Of a stretch of DNA of 64,000 bases, positions 34,071-43,628 are shown piece after piece. The notes beneath the pieces are model-generated. The model was not told the DNA's origin, did not search any database, and saw only the letters and a program-made list of their open reading frames with translations. Source of the DNA: Stenotrophomonas maltophilia (GTDB lineage Bacteria; Pseudomonadota; Gammaproteobacteria; Xanthomonadales; Xanthomonadaceae); the NCBI GenBank assembly GCA_002364755.1, contig DEZI01000021.1:62001-126000 (forward strand). The letters are read 5' to 3'. Positions within the stretch are counted from its first letter, which is position 1; each line of letters opens with the position of its first letter. The position numbers and the translations under genes are program-made.

Positions 34071-35576
34071 ATGACTGTTGCAGCGCCCCGTATCCGCATG
34101 CTGATCGATGGCCAGTTCATTGAATCGGCCACCTCCCACTGGCAGGACGTGATCAATCCGGCCACCCAGGATGTGCTGGCCCAGGTGCCGTTCGCCACCA
34201 CCGGTGAAGTGGATGCTGCCGTCGCCGCCGCCAAGGAAGCCTTCAAGACCTGGCGCAAGACCCCGATCGGCACCCGTGCGCGCATCTTCCTGAAGTACCA
34301 GCAGCTGATCCGCGAGAACATGAGCGAGCTGGCCCACATCCTCACCGCCGAACAGGGCAAGACCCTGCCCGACGCCGAAGGCGATGTGTTCCGCGGCCTG
34401 GAAGTGGTCGAGCACGCTGCCGCCATCGGTAACCTGCAGCTGGGCGAGCTGGCCAACAACGTGGCCAACGGCGTGGACACCTACAGCATCATGCAGCCGC
34501 TGGGCGTGTGCGCCGGCATCACCCCGTTCAACTTCCCGGCGATGATCCCGCTGTGGATGTTCCCGATGGCGATTGCAACGGGCAACACCTTCATCCTCAA
34601 GCCGTCCGAGCAGGACCCGATGGTGACCATGCGCCTGGTCGAGCTGGCGCTTGAAGCGGGCATTCCAAAGGGCGTGCTGAACGTCGTACACGGCGGCGAG
34701 GAAGTGGTCAACGCGATCTGCGACCACCCGGACATCAAGGCCGTGTCGTTCGTCGGTTCCACCCGCGTCGGCACCCACGTCTACAACCGTGCCTCGCTGG
34801 CCGGCAAGCGCGTGCAGTGCATGATGGGCGCCAAGAACCACGCCGTGGTGCTGCCGGACGCCAACAAGGAACAGACCCTCAACGCCATGGTCGGCGCCGC
34901 CTTCGGTGCAGCCGGCCAGCGCTGCATGGCCGCTTCCACCCTGGTGCTGGTGGGTGAAGCGCGCAACTGGGTGCAGGACCTTGTGGCCAAGGCCAAGACG
35001 CTTAAAGTCAGCGGCGGCACCGTGTCCGGCACCGACGTCGGCCCGGTCATTTCCTGCAGCGCCCGCGAGCGCGTGGAAGGCCTGATCGCCTCGGGCGTGG
35101 AGCAGGGCGCCAAGCTGGTGCTCGACGGCCGCAACCCCCAGGTCGATGGCTTCGAGAAGGGCAACTTCGTCGGCCCGACCATCTTTGCCGGTGTCACCAC
35201 CGACATGCGTATCTACCAGGAAGAAGTGTTCGGCCCGGTGCTGGTCATCCTCGAAGCGGAAACGCTGGACGAGGCCATCGCCATGGTCAACAGCAACCCG
35301 AACGGCAACGGCACTGCGCTGTTCACCCAGTCCGGCGCCGCTGCACGCAAATTCCAGGAAGACATCGACGTCGGCCAGGTCGGCATCAACGTGCCGATCC
35401 CGGTGCCGGTGCCGCTGTTCTCGTTCACCGGTTCGCGCGCGTCCAAGCTGGGCGACCTGGGCCCTTACGGCAAGCAGGTCGTGCTGTTCTACACCCAGAC
35501 CAAGACCGTCACCGCACGTTGGTTCGATGACGAGACGCTGAGCCACGGCGTCAACACCACCATCAGCCTGAAGTAA
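34071..35576 (+). CDS. mmsA: Methylmalonate-semialdehyde dehydrogenase (CoA-acylating)
   Basis: Converts methylmalonate semialdehyde to propionyl-CoA in valine degradation; 501 residues with the aldehyde dehydrogenase fold. The catalytic Cys is at residue 285 in AAGQRCMAAS. GITPFNFPAMIPLWMFP and the MMGAKNHAVV segment are characteristic of the CoA-acylating MMSDH subgroup rather than ordinary aldehyde dehydrogenases. The ATG at 34071 matches the family start; an in-frame ATG at 34035 adds 12 atypical residues. First gene of a five-gene operon whose members overlap or nearly abut. Confidence 0.95.
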   Translation: MTVAAPRIRMLIDGQFIESATSHWQDVINPATQDVLAQVPFATTGEVDAAVAAAKEAFKTWRKTPIGTRARIFLKYQQLIRENMSELAHILTAEQGKTLPDAEGDVFRGLEVVEHAAAIGNLQLGELANNVANGVDTYSIMQPLGVCAGITPFNFPAMIPLWMFPMAIATGNTFILKPSEQDPMVTMRLVELALEAGIPKGVLNVVHGGEEVVNAICDHPDIKAVSFVGSTRVGTHVYNRASLAGKRVQCMMGAKNHAVVLPDANKEQTLNAMVGAAFGAAGQRCMAASTLVLVGEARNWVQDLVAKAKTLKVSGGTVSGTDVGPVISCSARERVEGLIASGVEQGAKLVLDGRNPQVDGFEKGNFVGPTIFAGVTTDMRIYQEEVFGPVLVILEAETLDEAIAMVNSNPNGNGTALFTQSGAAARKFQEDIDVGQVGINVPIPVPVPLFSFTGSRASKLGDLGPYGKQVVLFYTQTKTVTARWFDDETLSHGVNTTISLK

Positions 35577-35590
35577 GGGCAGGAGCAGCC

Positions 35591-36757
35591 ATGAGCCACT
35601 CGATGACGACGGAGCAGGAAGAAGCGCAGCAGGCGTATCGTGAAGCCGCGCGTGACTTCGCACAGGCCGAACTGGCGCCGCACGCCGCGCGATGGGATGC
35701 GGAGGGCATCTTTCCGCGCGAGGCGATCGCCAAGGCCGGTGAACTGGGCTTCTGTGGCCTGTACATGGACCCGGAAGTCGGCGGCAGCGGCCTCAGCCGC
35801 CTGGACGCCGCCGTCGTCATCGAGGAGCTCGCCAACGTCGATCCGTCGACCGCGGCGTACGTCAGCATCCACAACATGGCTTCGTGGATGGTGTCCAAGT
35901 GGGGCCAGGCCGAGCTGCGCGATGCGTGGGGCACCGATCTGTCCTCGGGCAGCAAGCTGGCCTCGTACTGCCTGACCGAGCCGGGCGCCGGTTCCGATGC
36001 GGCCTCGCTGAAGACCACCGCCATGCGCGAGGGTGACGTCTATGTGCTGAACGGCTCCAAGGCCTTCATCTCCGGCGCCGGTGCCACCGAGCTGCTGGTG
36101 GTGATGGCGCGTACCGGCGGTGCCGGTGCGGGCGGTGTCAGTGCCATCGCAGTGCCGGCCGACCTGCCGGGCATCAGCTATGGGCGCAAGGAAGAGAAGA
36201 TGGGCTGGAACAGCCAGCCCACCCGTGGCATCACCTTCGAAAACGTCCGCGTGCCGGTCAGCCACCTTCTGGGAGAGGAAGGCGGCGGCTTCAAGCTGGC
36301 GATGAAGGGGCTGGACGGCGGCCGCATCAACATCGCCGCCTGCTCGCTGGGTGCCGCGCAGGGCGCGCTGGATGCCGCACGCCGCTACATGGGCGAGCGC
36401 CGCCAGTTCGGCAAGGCGCTGGCCGATTTCCAGGCGCTGCAGTTCAAGCTGGCCGACATGGCCATCGAACTGGTCGCTGCCCGGCAGATGGTGCACTCGG
36501 CCGCGCGCAGGCTCGACGCCGGTGCCAGCGATGCCAACGTGTGGTGCGCCATGGCCAAGCGCTTCGCTACCGATGCGGGCTTCAAGATCTGCAACGAAGC
36601 ACTGCAGATCCACGGCGGCTACGGCTACATCCGCGAATACCCGATCGAGCGCCTGCTGCGCGACAGCCGCGTGCACCAGATCCTGGAAGGCACCAACGAG
36701 ATCATGCGGGTGATCGTTGCCCGCCACCTGCTCAACACCGAAGAGGAACTGCGATGA
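35591..36757 (+). CDS. Acyl-CoA dehydrogenase, probable isobutyryl-CoA dehydrogenase
   Basis: FAD flavoenzyme of 388 residues. Key parts: YCLTEPGAGSDAASLKTTA, SKAFISGAGATELLVVMART and the C-terminal HQILEGTNEIMRVIV, where the Glu before GTNE is the catalytic base of short-chain enzymes. This differs from the isovaleryl-type arrangement at 3234-4397. Operon position between mmsA and the hydratase points to isobutyryl-CoA to methacrylyl-CoA, the valine branch. It starts 14 nt after the mmsA stop with GGGCAGGAGCA upstream. Confidence 0.9.
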   Translation: MSHSMTTEQEEAQQAYREAARDFAQAELAPHAARWDAEGIFPREAIAKAGELGFCGLYMDPEVGGSGLSRLDAAVVIEELANVDPSTAAYVSIHNMASWMVSKWGQAELRDAWGTDLSSGSKLASYCLTEPGAGSDAASLKTTAMREGDVYVLNGSKAFISGAGATELLVVMARTGGAGAGGVSAIAVPADLPGISYGRKEEKMGWNSQPTRGITFENVRVPVSHLLGEEGGGFKLAMKGLDGGRINIAACSLGAAQGALDAARRYMGERRQFGKALADFQALQFKLADMAIELVAARQMVHSAARRLDAGASDANVWCAMAKRFATDAGFKICNEALQIHGGYGYIREYPIERLLRDSRVHQILEGTNEIMRVIVARHLLNTEEELR

Positions 36758-37551
36758 AGGATTGGCGTACCCAGGAGCACGTGGGCCTGAAGGTCGAGGC
36801 CGATGGCCACACCGCCGTGGTCACCCTGCACAACCCGCCGGCACACACCTGGACCGTGCACAGCCTGTCCGCGCTACGCGACCTGGTGGGCGCGCTCAAC
36901 GCAGACCGCGACATCTACGCGCTGGTGATCACCGGTGAAGGCGAGAAGTTCTTCTCCGCCGGCGCCGACCTCAACCAGTTCGCCTCGGGTGACAAGGCCG
37001 CCGCACGCGAAGCCGCACGCCGTTTCGGTGAAGCCTTCGAAGCGCTGTCCGCCTTCCGTGGCGTGTCCATCGCCGCCATCAACGGCTACGCGATGGGCGG
37101 TGGCCTGGAATGCGCGCTGGCCTGCGACCTGCGCATCATCGAAGACCACGCCCAGGTGGCGCTGCCGGAGGCCACCGTCGGCCTGCTGCCGTGCGCCGGC
37201 GGCACCCAGAACCTGCCGCGCCTGGTCGGCGAGGGCTGGGCCAAGCGCATGATCCTGCTGGGCGAGCGCATCAACGCTGAAACCGCCGTGCGCATTGGCC
37301 TGGCCGAAGAGAAGGTCGGCAAGGGCGAAGCCAAGGCGCTGGCGCTGGAGTGGGCGAAGAAGGCCGGCAAGCAGAGCCCGACCAGCATCGCCGCCTGCAA
37401 GACCCTGGTGCAGGCCACCCGCACCGGCACCCACGCCTCGGCGCTGGTGGCCGAGCGCGAAGCCTTCGTCGATCTGTTCGACACCGCTGACCAGGTCGAG
37501 GGCGTGAGCGCCTTCCTGGAAAAGCGCGCCGCGCAGTGGAAGAACGCATGA
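36754..37551 (+). CDS. Enoyl-CoA hydratase
   Basis: Crotonase-fold hydratase of 265 residues, here expected to hydrate methacrylyl-CoA to 3-hydroxyisobutyryl-CoA. The oxyanion-hole segment FFSAGADLNQFASG and AAINGYAMGGGLECALACD are present, the latter with the first catalytic glutamate region. The second lies in ALPEATVGLLPCAGGTQNLP. The start overlaps the preceding stop (ATGA) and its stop overlaps the next start in the same way, so three successive genes are translationally coupled. Confidence 0.92.
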   Translation: MKDWRTQEHVGLKVEADGHTAVVTLHNPPAHTWTVHSLSALRDLVGALNADRDIYALVITGEGEKFFSAGADLNQFASGDKAAAREAARRFGEAFEALSAFRGVSIAAINGYAMGGGLECALACDLRIIEDHAQVALPEATVGLLPCAGGTQNLPRLVGEGWAKRMILLGERINAETAVRIGLAEEKVGKGEAKALALEWAKKAGKQSPTSIAACKTLVQATRTGTHASALVAEREAFVDLFDTADQVEGVSAFLEKRAAQWKNA

Positions 37552-38723
37552 CCACCGACACCGTTGCCGACGAAGCACCGGTGCTGTTCGAAGAGCGCGT
37601 GGCCGGCAACGGCACGCGCATCGGCTTCGCCACGCTCAACGCACCGCGCACGCTCAATGGCTTCTCGCTGCCGATGGCACACCTGCTGCTGAAGCAGTTG
37701 AACGCCTGGGCCGACGATGACGGCATCGCGATGGTGGTGCTGCAGGGCGCCGGCGAAAAGGCGTTCTGCGCCGGTGGCGACCTGCACAGCCTGTACAAGG
37801 CGATGGTCGCCTTCCGCGACGCCGGCCACGGCGACATCCGCGAAAACGACTACGCCGCCGAGTTCTTCGATGTCGAATACCGCGTCGACTACCTCATCCA
37901 CACCTACGCCAAGCCGATCCTGTGCTGGGGCCACGGCATCGTGATGGGGGGGGGCATCGGCCTGATGTCCGGCGCCAGCCATCGCGTGGTCAGCGGGCGC
38001 TCCAAGCTGGCCTTCCCGGAAATCACCGTGGGCCTGTTCCCGGACGTGGGTGGCAGCTGGCTGCTGCCGCGCGTGCCGGGCAAGGGCGGCCTGTTCCTGG
38101 CCCTGACCGGCGCATTGCTGAACCCGGGCGATGCCATCTACGCCGGCCTGGCCGACGTGCACGTTGCCGAAGAACGCCGCAGTGCGGTGTTCGATGCGCT
38201 GCTGCAGGTGGCCTGGTCGGGCGATGCCACGCTCAACCACGAACGCCTGGATCATCTGCTGCAATCGCATGGCAGCGATGCGGCCACCGGCCCGCTGCTG
38301 GTCAACGCCGCGCAGGTCGACGCGCTGTGCGCAGGCGATGATCTGCCCGCGATCATCGCGCGCATCCGCGACCTGCAGACCGACGATGCCTGGCTGCAGG
38401 CCGCACAGAAGACCCTCGCTGCCGGTGCGCCCGGTTCGGCGCGGCTGGCCTTTGAACTGCAGCGCCGCAGCGCCGGCCAGGACCTGGCCAGCGTCTACCG
38501 CCTGGAGTACGTCACTGCGCTGCACTGCGCCGCCCGTGGCGACTTCGCCGAAGGCATCCGCGCGCTGCTGATCGACAAGGACCGCAACCCGCAGTGGAAC
38601 CCGGCCACCCTGGCCGAGGCCACCGCCGCGTGGGCGGACACCTTCTTTGTTTCCCCTTGGGCCGAGGCCGCGCACCCGCTGGCCGACCTGGGCACTCCGC
38701 TTGCTGAAAGGAGCCTTGCATGA
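37548..38723 (+). CDS. 3-hydroxyisobutyryl-CoA hydrolase
   Basis: Thioesterase of the crotonase superfamily releasing free 3-hydroxyisobutyrate; 391 residues, longer than hydratases as usual for HIBYL-CoA hydrolases. Visible are FCAGGDLHSLYKAM, ILCWGHGIVMGGGIGLMSGA and FPEITVGLFPDVGGSWLLPR, whose Glu and Asp are the catalytic residues typical of the hydrolase. The ATG at 37548 overlaps the hydratase stop; an in-frame ATG four codons upstream (37536) is less likely. An unusual G9 run at 37945-37953 lies in the coding sequence without breaking the frame. Confidence 0.92.
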   Translation: MTTDTVADEAPVLFEERVAGNGTRIGFATLNAPRTLNGFSLPMAHLLLKQLNAWADDDGIAMVVLQGAGEKAFCAGGDLHSLYKAMVAFRDAGHGDIRENDYAAEFFDVEYRVDYLIHTYAKPILCWGHGIVMGGGIGLMSGASHRVVSGRSKLAFPEITVGLFPDVGGSWLLPRVPGKGGLFLALTGALLNPGDAIYAGLADVHVAEERRSAVFDALLQVAWSGDATLNHERLDHLLQSHGSDAATGPLLVNAAQVDALCAGDDLPAIIARIRDLQTDDAWLQAAQKTLAAGAPGSARLAFELQRRSAGQDLASVYRLEYVTALHCAARGDFAEGIRALLIDKDRNPQWNPATLAEATAAWADTFFVSPWAEAAHPLADLGTPLAERSLA

Positions 38724-39610
38724 GCCGTATTGCATTCATCGGGTTGGGCAACATGGGTGGCCCGATGGCCGCCAACCTCGTCAAGAACGGCCACACCGTG
38801 CGTGTGTTCGACCTGGTGCCGGCCGCGGTCCAGGCCGCCGTCGACGCCGGTGCCGCCGCCGCGCCGTCGGCGCGTGACACCCTGGCCGACGCCGACGTGG
38901 TGATCTCGATGCTGCCGGCCAGCCGCCACGTCGAAGGCGTGTACCTCGGCGATGACGGCATCCTGGCCGACATCCCGGCCGGTGCGCTGGTCATCGACTG
39001 CAGCACGATCGCTCCGGCCAGCGCCCGCAAGGTCTCTGAAGCCGCCGCCGCGCGTGGCCTGCAGATGCTCGACGCACCGGTGTCCGGCGGTACCGCCGGC
39101 GCACAGGCCGGTACGCTCACCTTCATCGTCGGCGGCGAAGAGGACGCGCTGGAACGCGCGCGCCCGGTGCTGCAGGCCATGGGCAGGAACATCTTCCATG
39201 TCGGTGCCAGCGGCGCCGGCCAGGTCGCCAAGCTGTGCAACAACATGGCGCTGGGCGTGATCATGGCCGTCACCGGCGAAGCCATCGCCCTGGGTGTGGC
39301 GCACGGCCTGGACCCGAAGGTGCTTTCGCAGATGATGGCGGTCAGCACCGGCCGCAGCTGGGCCACCGAAGTGTGCAACCCGTGGCCGGGCGTGCTGGAA
39401 AACGCCCCGGCTTCGCGCGGCTACAGCGGCGGTTTCGGCAGCGACCTGATGCTGAAGGACATGGGCCTGGCGGTGGAAGCGGCGATGAATGTCGGCGCCT
39501 CGATCCCGCTGGGTGAAGTGGCCCGCAACCTGTATTCGATGAACCACCAGGCCGGCCGCGGCAAGCTGGATTTCTCCAGCGTCGTGCAGCTCATCACGAG
39601 CGATAAATAG
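38720..39610 (+). CDS. mmsB: 3-hydroxyisobutyrate dehydrogenase
   Basis: NAD-dependent oxidation of 3-hydroxyisobutyrate to methylmalonate semialdehyde, the substrate of MmsA; 296 residues. The Rossmann opening is FIGLGNMGGPMAANLVKNGH, the substrate loop DAPVSGGTAGAQAGTLTF, and the catalytic Lys is in GAGQVAKLCNNM. Start overlaps the previous stop (ATGA). It closes the operon, and is followed by a SMAG pair and a strong terminator. Confidence 0.95.
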   Translation: MSRIAFIGLGNMGGPMAANLVKNGHTVRVFDLVPAAVQAAVDAGAAAAPSARDTLADADVVISMLPASRHVEGVYLGDDGILADIPAGALVIDCSTIAPASARKVSEAAAARGLQMLDAPVSGGTAGAQAGTLTFIVGGEEDALERARPVLQAMGRNIFHVGASGAGQVAKLCNNMALGVIMAVTGEAIALGVAHGLDPKVLSQMMAVSTGRSWATEVCNPWPGVLENAPASRGYSGGFGSDLMLKDMGLAVEAAMNVGASIPLGEVARNLYSMNHQAGRGKLDFSSVVQLITSDK

Positions 39611-39621
39611 AGCTTGAACGT

Positions 39622-39678
39622 GTAGGGCCGAGCCCATGCCCGGCTGCATGGATCAGCCGAGCATCGGCTCGGCCCTAC
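39622..39678. repeat. SMAG-type REP pair, close-spaced
   Basis: GTAG plus GGCCGAGCCCATGCCCGGCT, 8-10 nt spacer, then the inverted partner ending in CTAC. It lies 11 nt after the mmsB stop. Confidence 0.88.
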
Positions 39679-39726
39679 ACAAGCAAATGCGTCCCCGGCC
39701 ATGTGCCGGGGCCCACCCGAGGTGGG

Positions 39727-39769
39727 ATGGGCGGATGCCCGGTTTCGACCGGCATCCGCCCATTTTTTT
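39727..39769 (+). terminator. Rho-independent terminator of the valine operon
   Basis: ATGGGCGGATGCC and GGCATCCGCCCAT form a long perfect stem around a 12-nt centre, followed by seven T. It can also serve the convergent ohr gene. Confidence 0.9.
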
Positions 39770-39813
39770 GTCCCGCGCGCGGGTAGTGCCGGACGCTGGC
39801 CGGCATCAGCGCA

Positions 39814-40239
39814 TCAGGCAACAATCAGCGTCACGTCGATGTTGCCTCGGGTGGCGTTGGAGTACGGGCAGACGATGTGGGCCTTCTGCACCAGCTCTTC
39901 CAGCTGCTCGCGCGGCACGCCCGGGGCGTTGATGGTCAGCTCGGCTTCGATGCCGAAACCGGTCGGGATCTGGCCGATGCCGACCTTGCCGGTGACGGTG
40001 GTCTCGGCCGGCAGCGCGACCTTGGCCTGGCCGGCGACGAACTTCAGCGCGCCGAGGAAGCAGGCCGAGTAGCCGGCAGCGAACAGCTGTTCCGGGTTGG
40101 TACCCGGGCCGCCGGCGCCGCCCAGCTCGCGCGGGGTCGACAGCTGGATGTCCAGCACGTTGTCGGAGGAGACCGAACGGCCCTCACGGCCGCCGGTGGA
40201 GGTGGCCTGGGCGGTGTACAGAACCTTTTCGATGGACAT
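39814..40239 (-). CDS. ohr: Organic hydroperoxide resistance protein
   Basis: Thiol-dependent peroxidase of the OsmC/Ohr family, 141 residues, reducing organic hydroperoxides in the cytoplasm. The reactive cysteines are at 60 (YSACFLGAL) and 124 (IVCPYSNAT), with the Arg near residue 18 in TGGREGRSVS. NPEQLFAAGYSACF is the Ohr signature, distinguishing it from OsmC. The usual partner regulator OhrR is not adjacent and I see no OhrR-type AT-rich palindrome upstream. Confidence 0.95.
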   Translation of the reverse strand: MSIEKVLYTAQATSTGGREGRSVSSDNVLDIQLSTPRELGGAGGPGTNPEQLFAAGYSACFLGALKFVAGQAKVALPAETTVTGKVGIGQIPTGFGIEAELTINAPGVPREQLEELVQKAHIVCPYSNATRGNIDVTLIVA

Positions 40240-40348
40240 GGGATGCTCCTGGTCAGTGGGTGGGTGTTTCGGTGGGTCTACTTTGCCCGATCCAGCAGGA
40301 CGATAGGTGATGAGCCGTCCTGAATATTTGATGCATCGTCCTGTCGGC

Positions 40349-41305
40349 TTAGAGCGTCCACTCGCGGTCGGTGGTGAACATGATCGTCAGCCAGCGGTCC
40401 GGCGAGGCCTCGCCCAGCGCATCGCCGATCTCGTCGCGCAGCTGGTCCCACTCCACCAGCGGCCGTGGCGGGTCGTCCTCGCGGACCACGAAGAACAGCT
40501 CGATCTGCTCGCCTCGGCCGACCTGGGCCACGTAGCTGCGGTGTTCGACGAAACCATGCCGGGCCACGATGTCGCGCGCCACGGCATCCACGTGCGCCTG
40601 CAGTTCCGGCGGGGTCACCAGCAGGATCCCGGCCAGCGCGCGGCGCACCGTGCCCAGCGGCGCCACCATAACGAACAGACAGACCACCGCCAGGATGGCC
40701 GGATCGATATAGGGCCCGACCCAGGCCAGCGATGTGCCCTGCACCAGCACGCCGCCCACGAACGCGACCACATAGCAGGCCGACATGCTGGCGGCGATCA
40801 CCCAGTTCTTCGCGTCCAGGGCGATGAAATCCGAACCGATGCGGCGGTTGGCGCGCCACACGAACGCACCGAACGCACTTTCCGCCAGCAGCGAGACCAC
40901 GCCGAACACGATGGCCGGTCCCAGAGCGATGTGACGCCCGCCAGACATCAGCGCATCCACCGCATTGACCAGCGCGTACAGCGCCGCGCCGATCATCAGC
41001 AGGCCGCTCACCCCCAGTACGATCGGTTCCAGGTGCCAGAAGCCCATGGTGAAGCGCTGGTTGAGCCGCGACTGCAGCGCATCGGTCTGGGTGGAAAGCG
41101 CGATCAGGCGTGCCACCAGCAGCGACAGCCAGGTCATCACCACGTCGATCAGGCCGTAGATGCCGTCGAAGATGATCAGCGAGGAATTGGCCAGCAGGCC
41201 GAACACCACGCCGGCCAGCGCAACGGCCAGCGAAAAGGCGATGGACAGGCGCAGCACGCCCTGTTCGGTGGCGGGGTCGAAGAAGCGGGGATGCTCGGCG
41301 GCCAT
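40349..41305 (-). CDS. Cation diffusion facilitator family transporter
   Basis: Inner-membrane metal/proton antiporter of 318 residues with about six hydrophobic helices and a cytoplasmic C-terminal domain. Helix II carries IIFDGIYGLIDVVMTWLS with the paired aspartates of CDF proteins. Helix V carries the second pair position in ALDAKNWVIAASMSA, where only one Asp is evident. The C-terminal REDDPPRPLVEWDQLRDEIG is acidic. Metal specificity cannot be read. Divergent from a SulP gene; a single SMAG lies just upstream. Confidence 0.82.
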   Translation of the reverse strand: MAAEHPRFFDPATEQGVLRLSIAFSLAVALAGVVFGLLANSSLIIFDGIYGLIDVVMTWLSLLVARLIALSTQTDALQSRLNQRFTMGFWHLEPIVLGVSGLLMIGAALYALVNAVDALMSGGRHIALGPAIVFGVVSLLAESAFGAFVWRANRRIGSDFIALDAKNWVIAASMSACYVVAFVGGVLVQGTSLAWVGPYIDPAILAVVCLFVMVAPLGTVRRALAGILLVTPPELQAHVDAVARDIVARHGFVEHRSYVAQVGRGEQIELFFVVREDDPPRPLVEWDQLRDEIGDALGEASPDRWLTIMFTTDREWTL

Positions 41306-41314
41306 GGTTCAATT

Positions 41315-41337
41315 GTAGAGCGGAGCCATGCTCCGCT
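41315..41337. repeat. Single SMAG element
   Basis: GTAG plus AGCGGAGCCATGCTCCGCT, unpaired, in the divergent promoter region between the CDF and SulP genes. Confidence 0.83.
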
Positions 41338-41536
41338 GCTGTGTCGCCCCCGTGCGCTATCCCTGCCGGGTCGCTTCCCGTAGACTGCGCGCCTCCCACG
41401 TACCGGCTCCCGACTGCAGTGATCACGCCACCCTGACCCTTGCCGCACCTCGGCAGCCGGCCCGCCCGGCTCAGGAACCCGTGTCTTTCCACTGCAGCGC
41501 CACGTGGCCCCATGCCCGTGTGCGCGGAGTTTTCCC

Positions 41537-42991
41537 ATGCAAACGTCCTACCCCCTGCGCCAGCAATGGCTCGGCAACATCCGTGGTGATCTGCTGTCCG
41601 GCATGGTCGTCGCCCTGGCCCTGATTCCCGAGGCCATCGCCTTTTCGCTGATCGCGGGCGTCGACCCCAAGGTCGGCCTGTACGCCGCGTTCTCGATCGC
41701 CGTGGTCACCGCCATCGCCGGTGGCCGCCCCGGCATGATCTCCGCCGCCACCGGCGCAATGGCGCTGGTGATGGTCGACCTGGTCAAGGACCACGGCCTG
41801 CAGTACCTGTTCGCCGCCAGCATCCTGGCCGGCCTGCTGCAGGTGCTGGCCGGCGTGTTCAAGCTCGGCTCGCTGATGCGCTTCGTCTCGCGCTCGGTCA
41901 TCACCGGCTTCGTCAACGCGCTGGCCATCCTCATCTTCCTGGCGCAGATGCCGGAACTGATCGGCCGCGGCCCCACTGTCTACGTGCTGTGTGCCGCCGC
42001 GCTGGCCATCATCTACCTGCTGCCGCGCATCACCCGCGCGGTGCCGTCGCCGCTGGTCGCCATCGTCGTGCTCACCGCCGTGGTCGTCGGCTTCGGCGTG
42101 GACGTACGCAGCGTCGGCGACATGGGCCAGCTGCCCGACAGCCTGCCGCACTTCCTCCTCCCCGACGTGCCCCTCACCTGGGAAACGCTGCGCATCCTGC
42201 TGCCGGTGTCGGCCACGCTGGCCGTGGTCGGCCTGCTCGAATCGATGATGACCCTGCAGATCGTCGAGGACATCACCGAGACCCCCAGCGAGCGCAACCG
42301 CGAGTGCGTCGGCCAGGGCGTGGCCAACACGGTCACCGGCTTCCTCGGCGGCATGGCCGGCTGCGCGATGATCGGCCAGTCGGTCATCAACGTGACCTCC
42401 GGTGGCCGCGGCCGCCTGTCCTGCCTGGTGGCCGGCGCGCTGCTGCTGGTGCTGGTGGTGTACGGCAGCGACCTGGTGCGGCAGATCCCGATGGCGGCGC
42501 TGGTGGCGGTGATGATCATGGTCAGCATCGGCACCTTCAGCTGGCGCTCGCTGCGTGACCTGCGCACCCATCCGCGCAGCTCGTCCGCCGTGATGCTGCT
42601 GACCGTGGTGGTCACCGTCGCCACCCACGACCTGGCCAAGGGCGTGCTCAGCGGCGTGCTGCTGTCGGCACTGTTCTTCGCGCGCAAGGTCGGCCGCATG
42701 CTGGATGTGCAGCGTGACGACACCGCCGATACCCAGGTCTACCGCGTGCGCGGCCAAGTGTTCTTCGCCTCGGCCGGGCAGCTGGGCGCGGCGTTTGATT
42801 ACCAGCACGTGGCGCCGAAGGTGCAGATCGACCTGCGTGATGCCCATCTGTGGGACCTGACCGCGGTGGCGGCGCTGGAGCGCGCGCAGGAAAAGCTGGC
42901 CGCGCATGGTGCGCAGGTGACGGTGGTGGGCCTCAATGCCGCCAGCCAGACCCTGATCGAGCAGGTGGGTGGCGCGCGCGGCGGACATTGA
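41537..42991 (+). CDS. SulP-family anion transporter with STAS domain
   Basis: Inner-membrane transporter of 484 residues. Ten or more hydrophobic helices start at DLLSGMVVALALIPEAIAFS, a typical SulP helix 1, with GGRPGMISAATGAMALVMVD for helix 3. A C-terminal STAS domain begins near residue 395 (VYRVRGQVFFASAGQLGAAF). Substrates in the family are sulfate, bicarbonate or organic anions; not resolvable here. The ATG at 41537 gives the standard N-terminus. It marks the left boundary of the accessory effector cluster. Confidence 0.88.
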   Translation: MQTSYPLRQQWLGNIRGDLLSGMVVALALIPEAIAFSLIAGVDPKVGLYAAFSIAVVTAIAGGRPGMISAATGAMALVMVDLVKDHGLQYLFAASILAGLLQVLAGVFKLGSLMRFVSRSVITGFVNALAILIFLAQMPELIGRGPTVYVLCAAALAIIYLLPRITRAVPSPLVAIVVLTAVVVGFGVDVRSVGDMGQLPDSLPHFLLPDVPLTWETLRILLPVSATLAVVGLLESMMTLQIVEDITETPSERNRECVGQGVANTVTGFLGGMAGCAMIGQSVINVTSGGRGRLSCLVAGALLLVLVVYGSDLVRQIPMAALVAVMIMVSIGTFSWRSLRDLRTHPRSSSAVMLLTVVVTVATHDLAKGVLSGVLLSALFFARKVGRMLDVQRDDTADTQVYRVRGQVFFASAGQLGAAFDYQHVAPKVQIDLRDAHLWDLTAVAALERAQEKLAAHGAQVTVVGLNAASQTLIEQVGGARGGH

Positions 42992-43135
42992 GCCACCGCG
43001 CCGGCGCCCACACAATCTGAATCCGGTCAGGCACCTGAAACCCGGGCCGCCGTAGGATTGCCGGCGTGATGGGGACCGATGGACGGCCCCGCCCGGGCCA
43101 GCGTGTGCTGGCCCCACGCCAGGGAGATGCAGGTG

Positions 43136-43603
43136 ATGCAGGCAATGCGCTTCCGTAAGCACATGCCCCTGAACCGTCGACGCTGGACGGCGCTGATGCT
43201 GTGCACGGCACTGGGCGCGTGCCAGGCGTCTTCCTCCACGCCATCGACCGAAGCGGCCGCCACCGCGCCCGCGCAGGCCGTGCTGCGGCCTGCATACAGC
43301 CAGTGCGTGCAGGACGCGCGTGGCATGGACGACCCGCTTGAAGCGTGCGACGCCAGCGAGCTGGCCTACCAGCAGAAGCAGATGGAGGCCGAGGTCGCGC
43401 GCCTCATGGATGGCCCCGATGGTCCGGCCAAGGACCGCTGGATGGACGAGCAGGCGAACTGGGCCGAAGACACCGACATGCGTTGTTCACCAGCCAGCGA
43501 CCACGTGGGACCGATGCTGGATGCACAGTCGTGCCGCATCAACCGGTATGCCCGCCGCGCCGTCGAGCTGCGTTCGCGCGAGCTGGCGGCACACCTTCAG
43601 TGA
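43136..43603 (+). CDS. LprI/DUF1311-like lipoprotein, candidate immunity protein 1
   Basis: A 155-residue lipoprotein: basic n-region, hydrophobic stretch and lipobox LGAC at about residue 28. The mature part has a Cys/Trp pattern like the LprI/DUF1311 lysozyme-inhibitor group: YSQCVQDARG, a Cys in EACDASELAYQQKQM, KDRWMDEQANW, and QSCRINRYA. The ATG at 43136 is preferred over 43127 because AGGGAG sits 9 nt upstream. Paralogous to the next gene and two genes upstream of a lysozyme-like XVIPCD effector. Protection of the peptidoglycan against that effector is inferred. Confidence 0.75.
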   Translation: MQAMRFRKHMPLNRRRWTALMLCTALGACQASSSTPSTEAAATAPAQAVLRPAYSQCVQDARGMDDPLEACDASELAYQQKQMEAEVARLMDGPDGPAKDRWMDEQANWAEDTDMRCSPASDHVGPMLDAQSCRINRYARRAVELRSRELAAHLQ

Positions 43604-43628
43604 TCCCGCTTCCAAGGAGAGATGAGCA

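Noticed and set aside
37945..37953. G9 tract in the 3-hydroxyisobutyryl-CoA hydrolase gene as a frameshift
   Set aside because: The frame continues through it with intact family motifs on both sides, so the gene is in frame as given.
40240..40348. OhrR operator upstream of ohr
   Set aside because: No AT-rich inverted repeat of the expected form is visible and no ohrR gene is adjacent.
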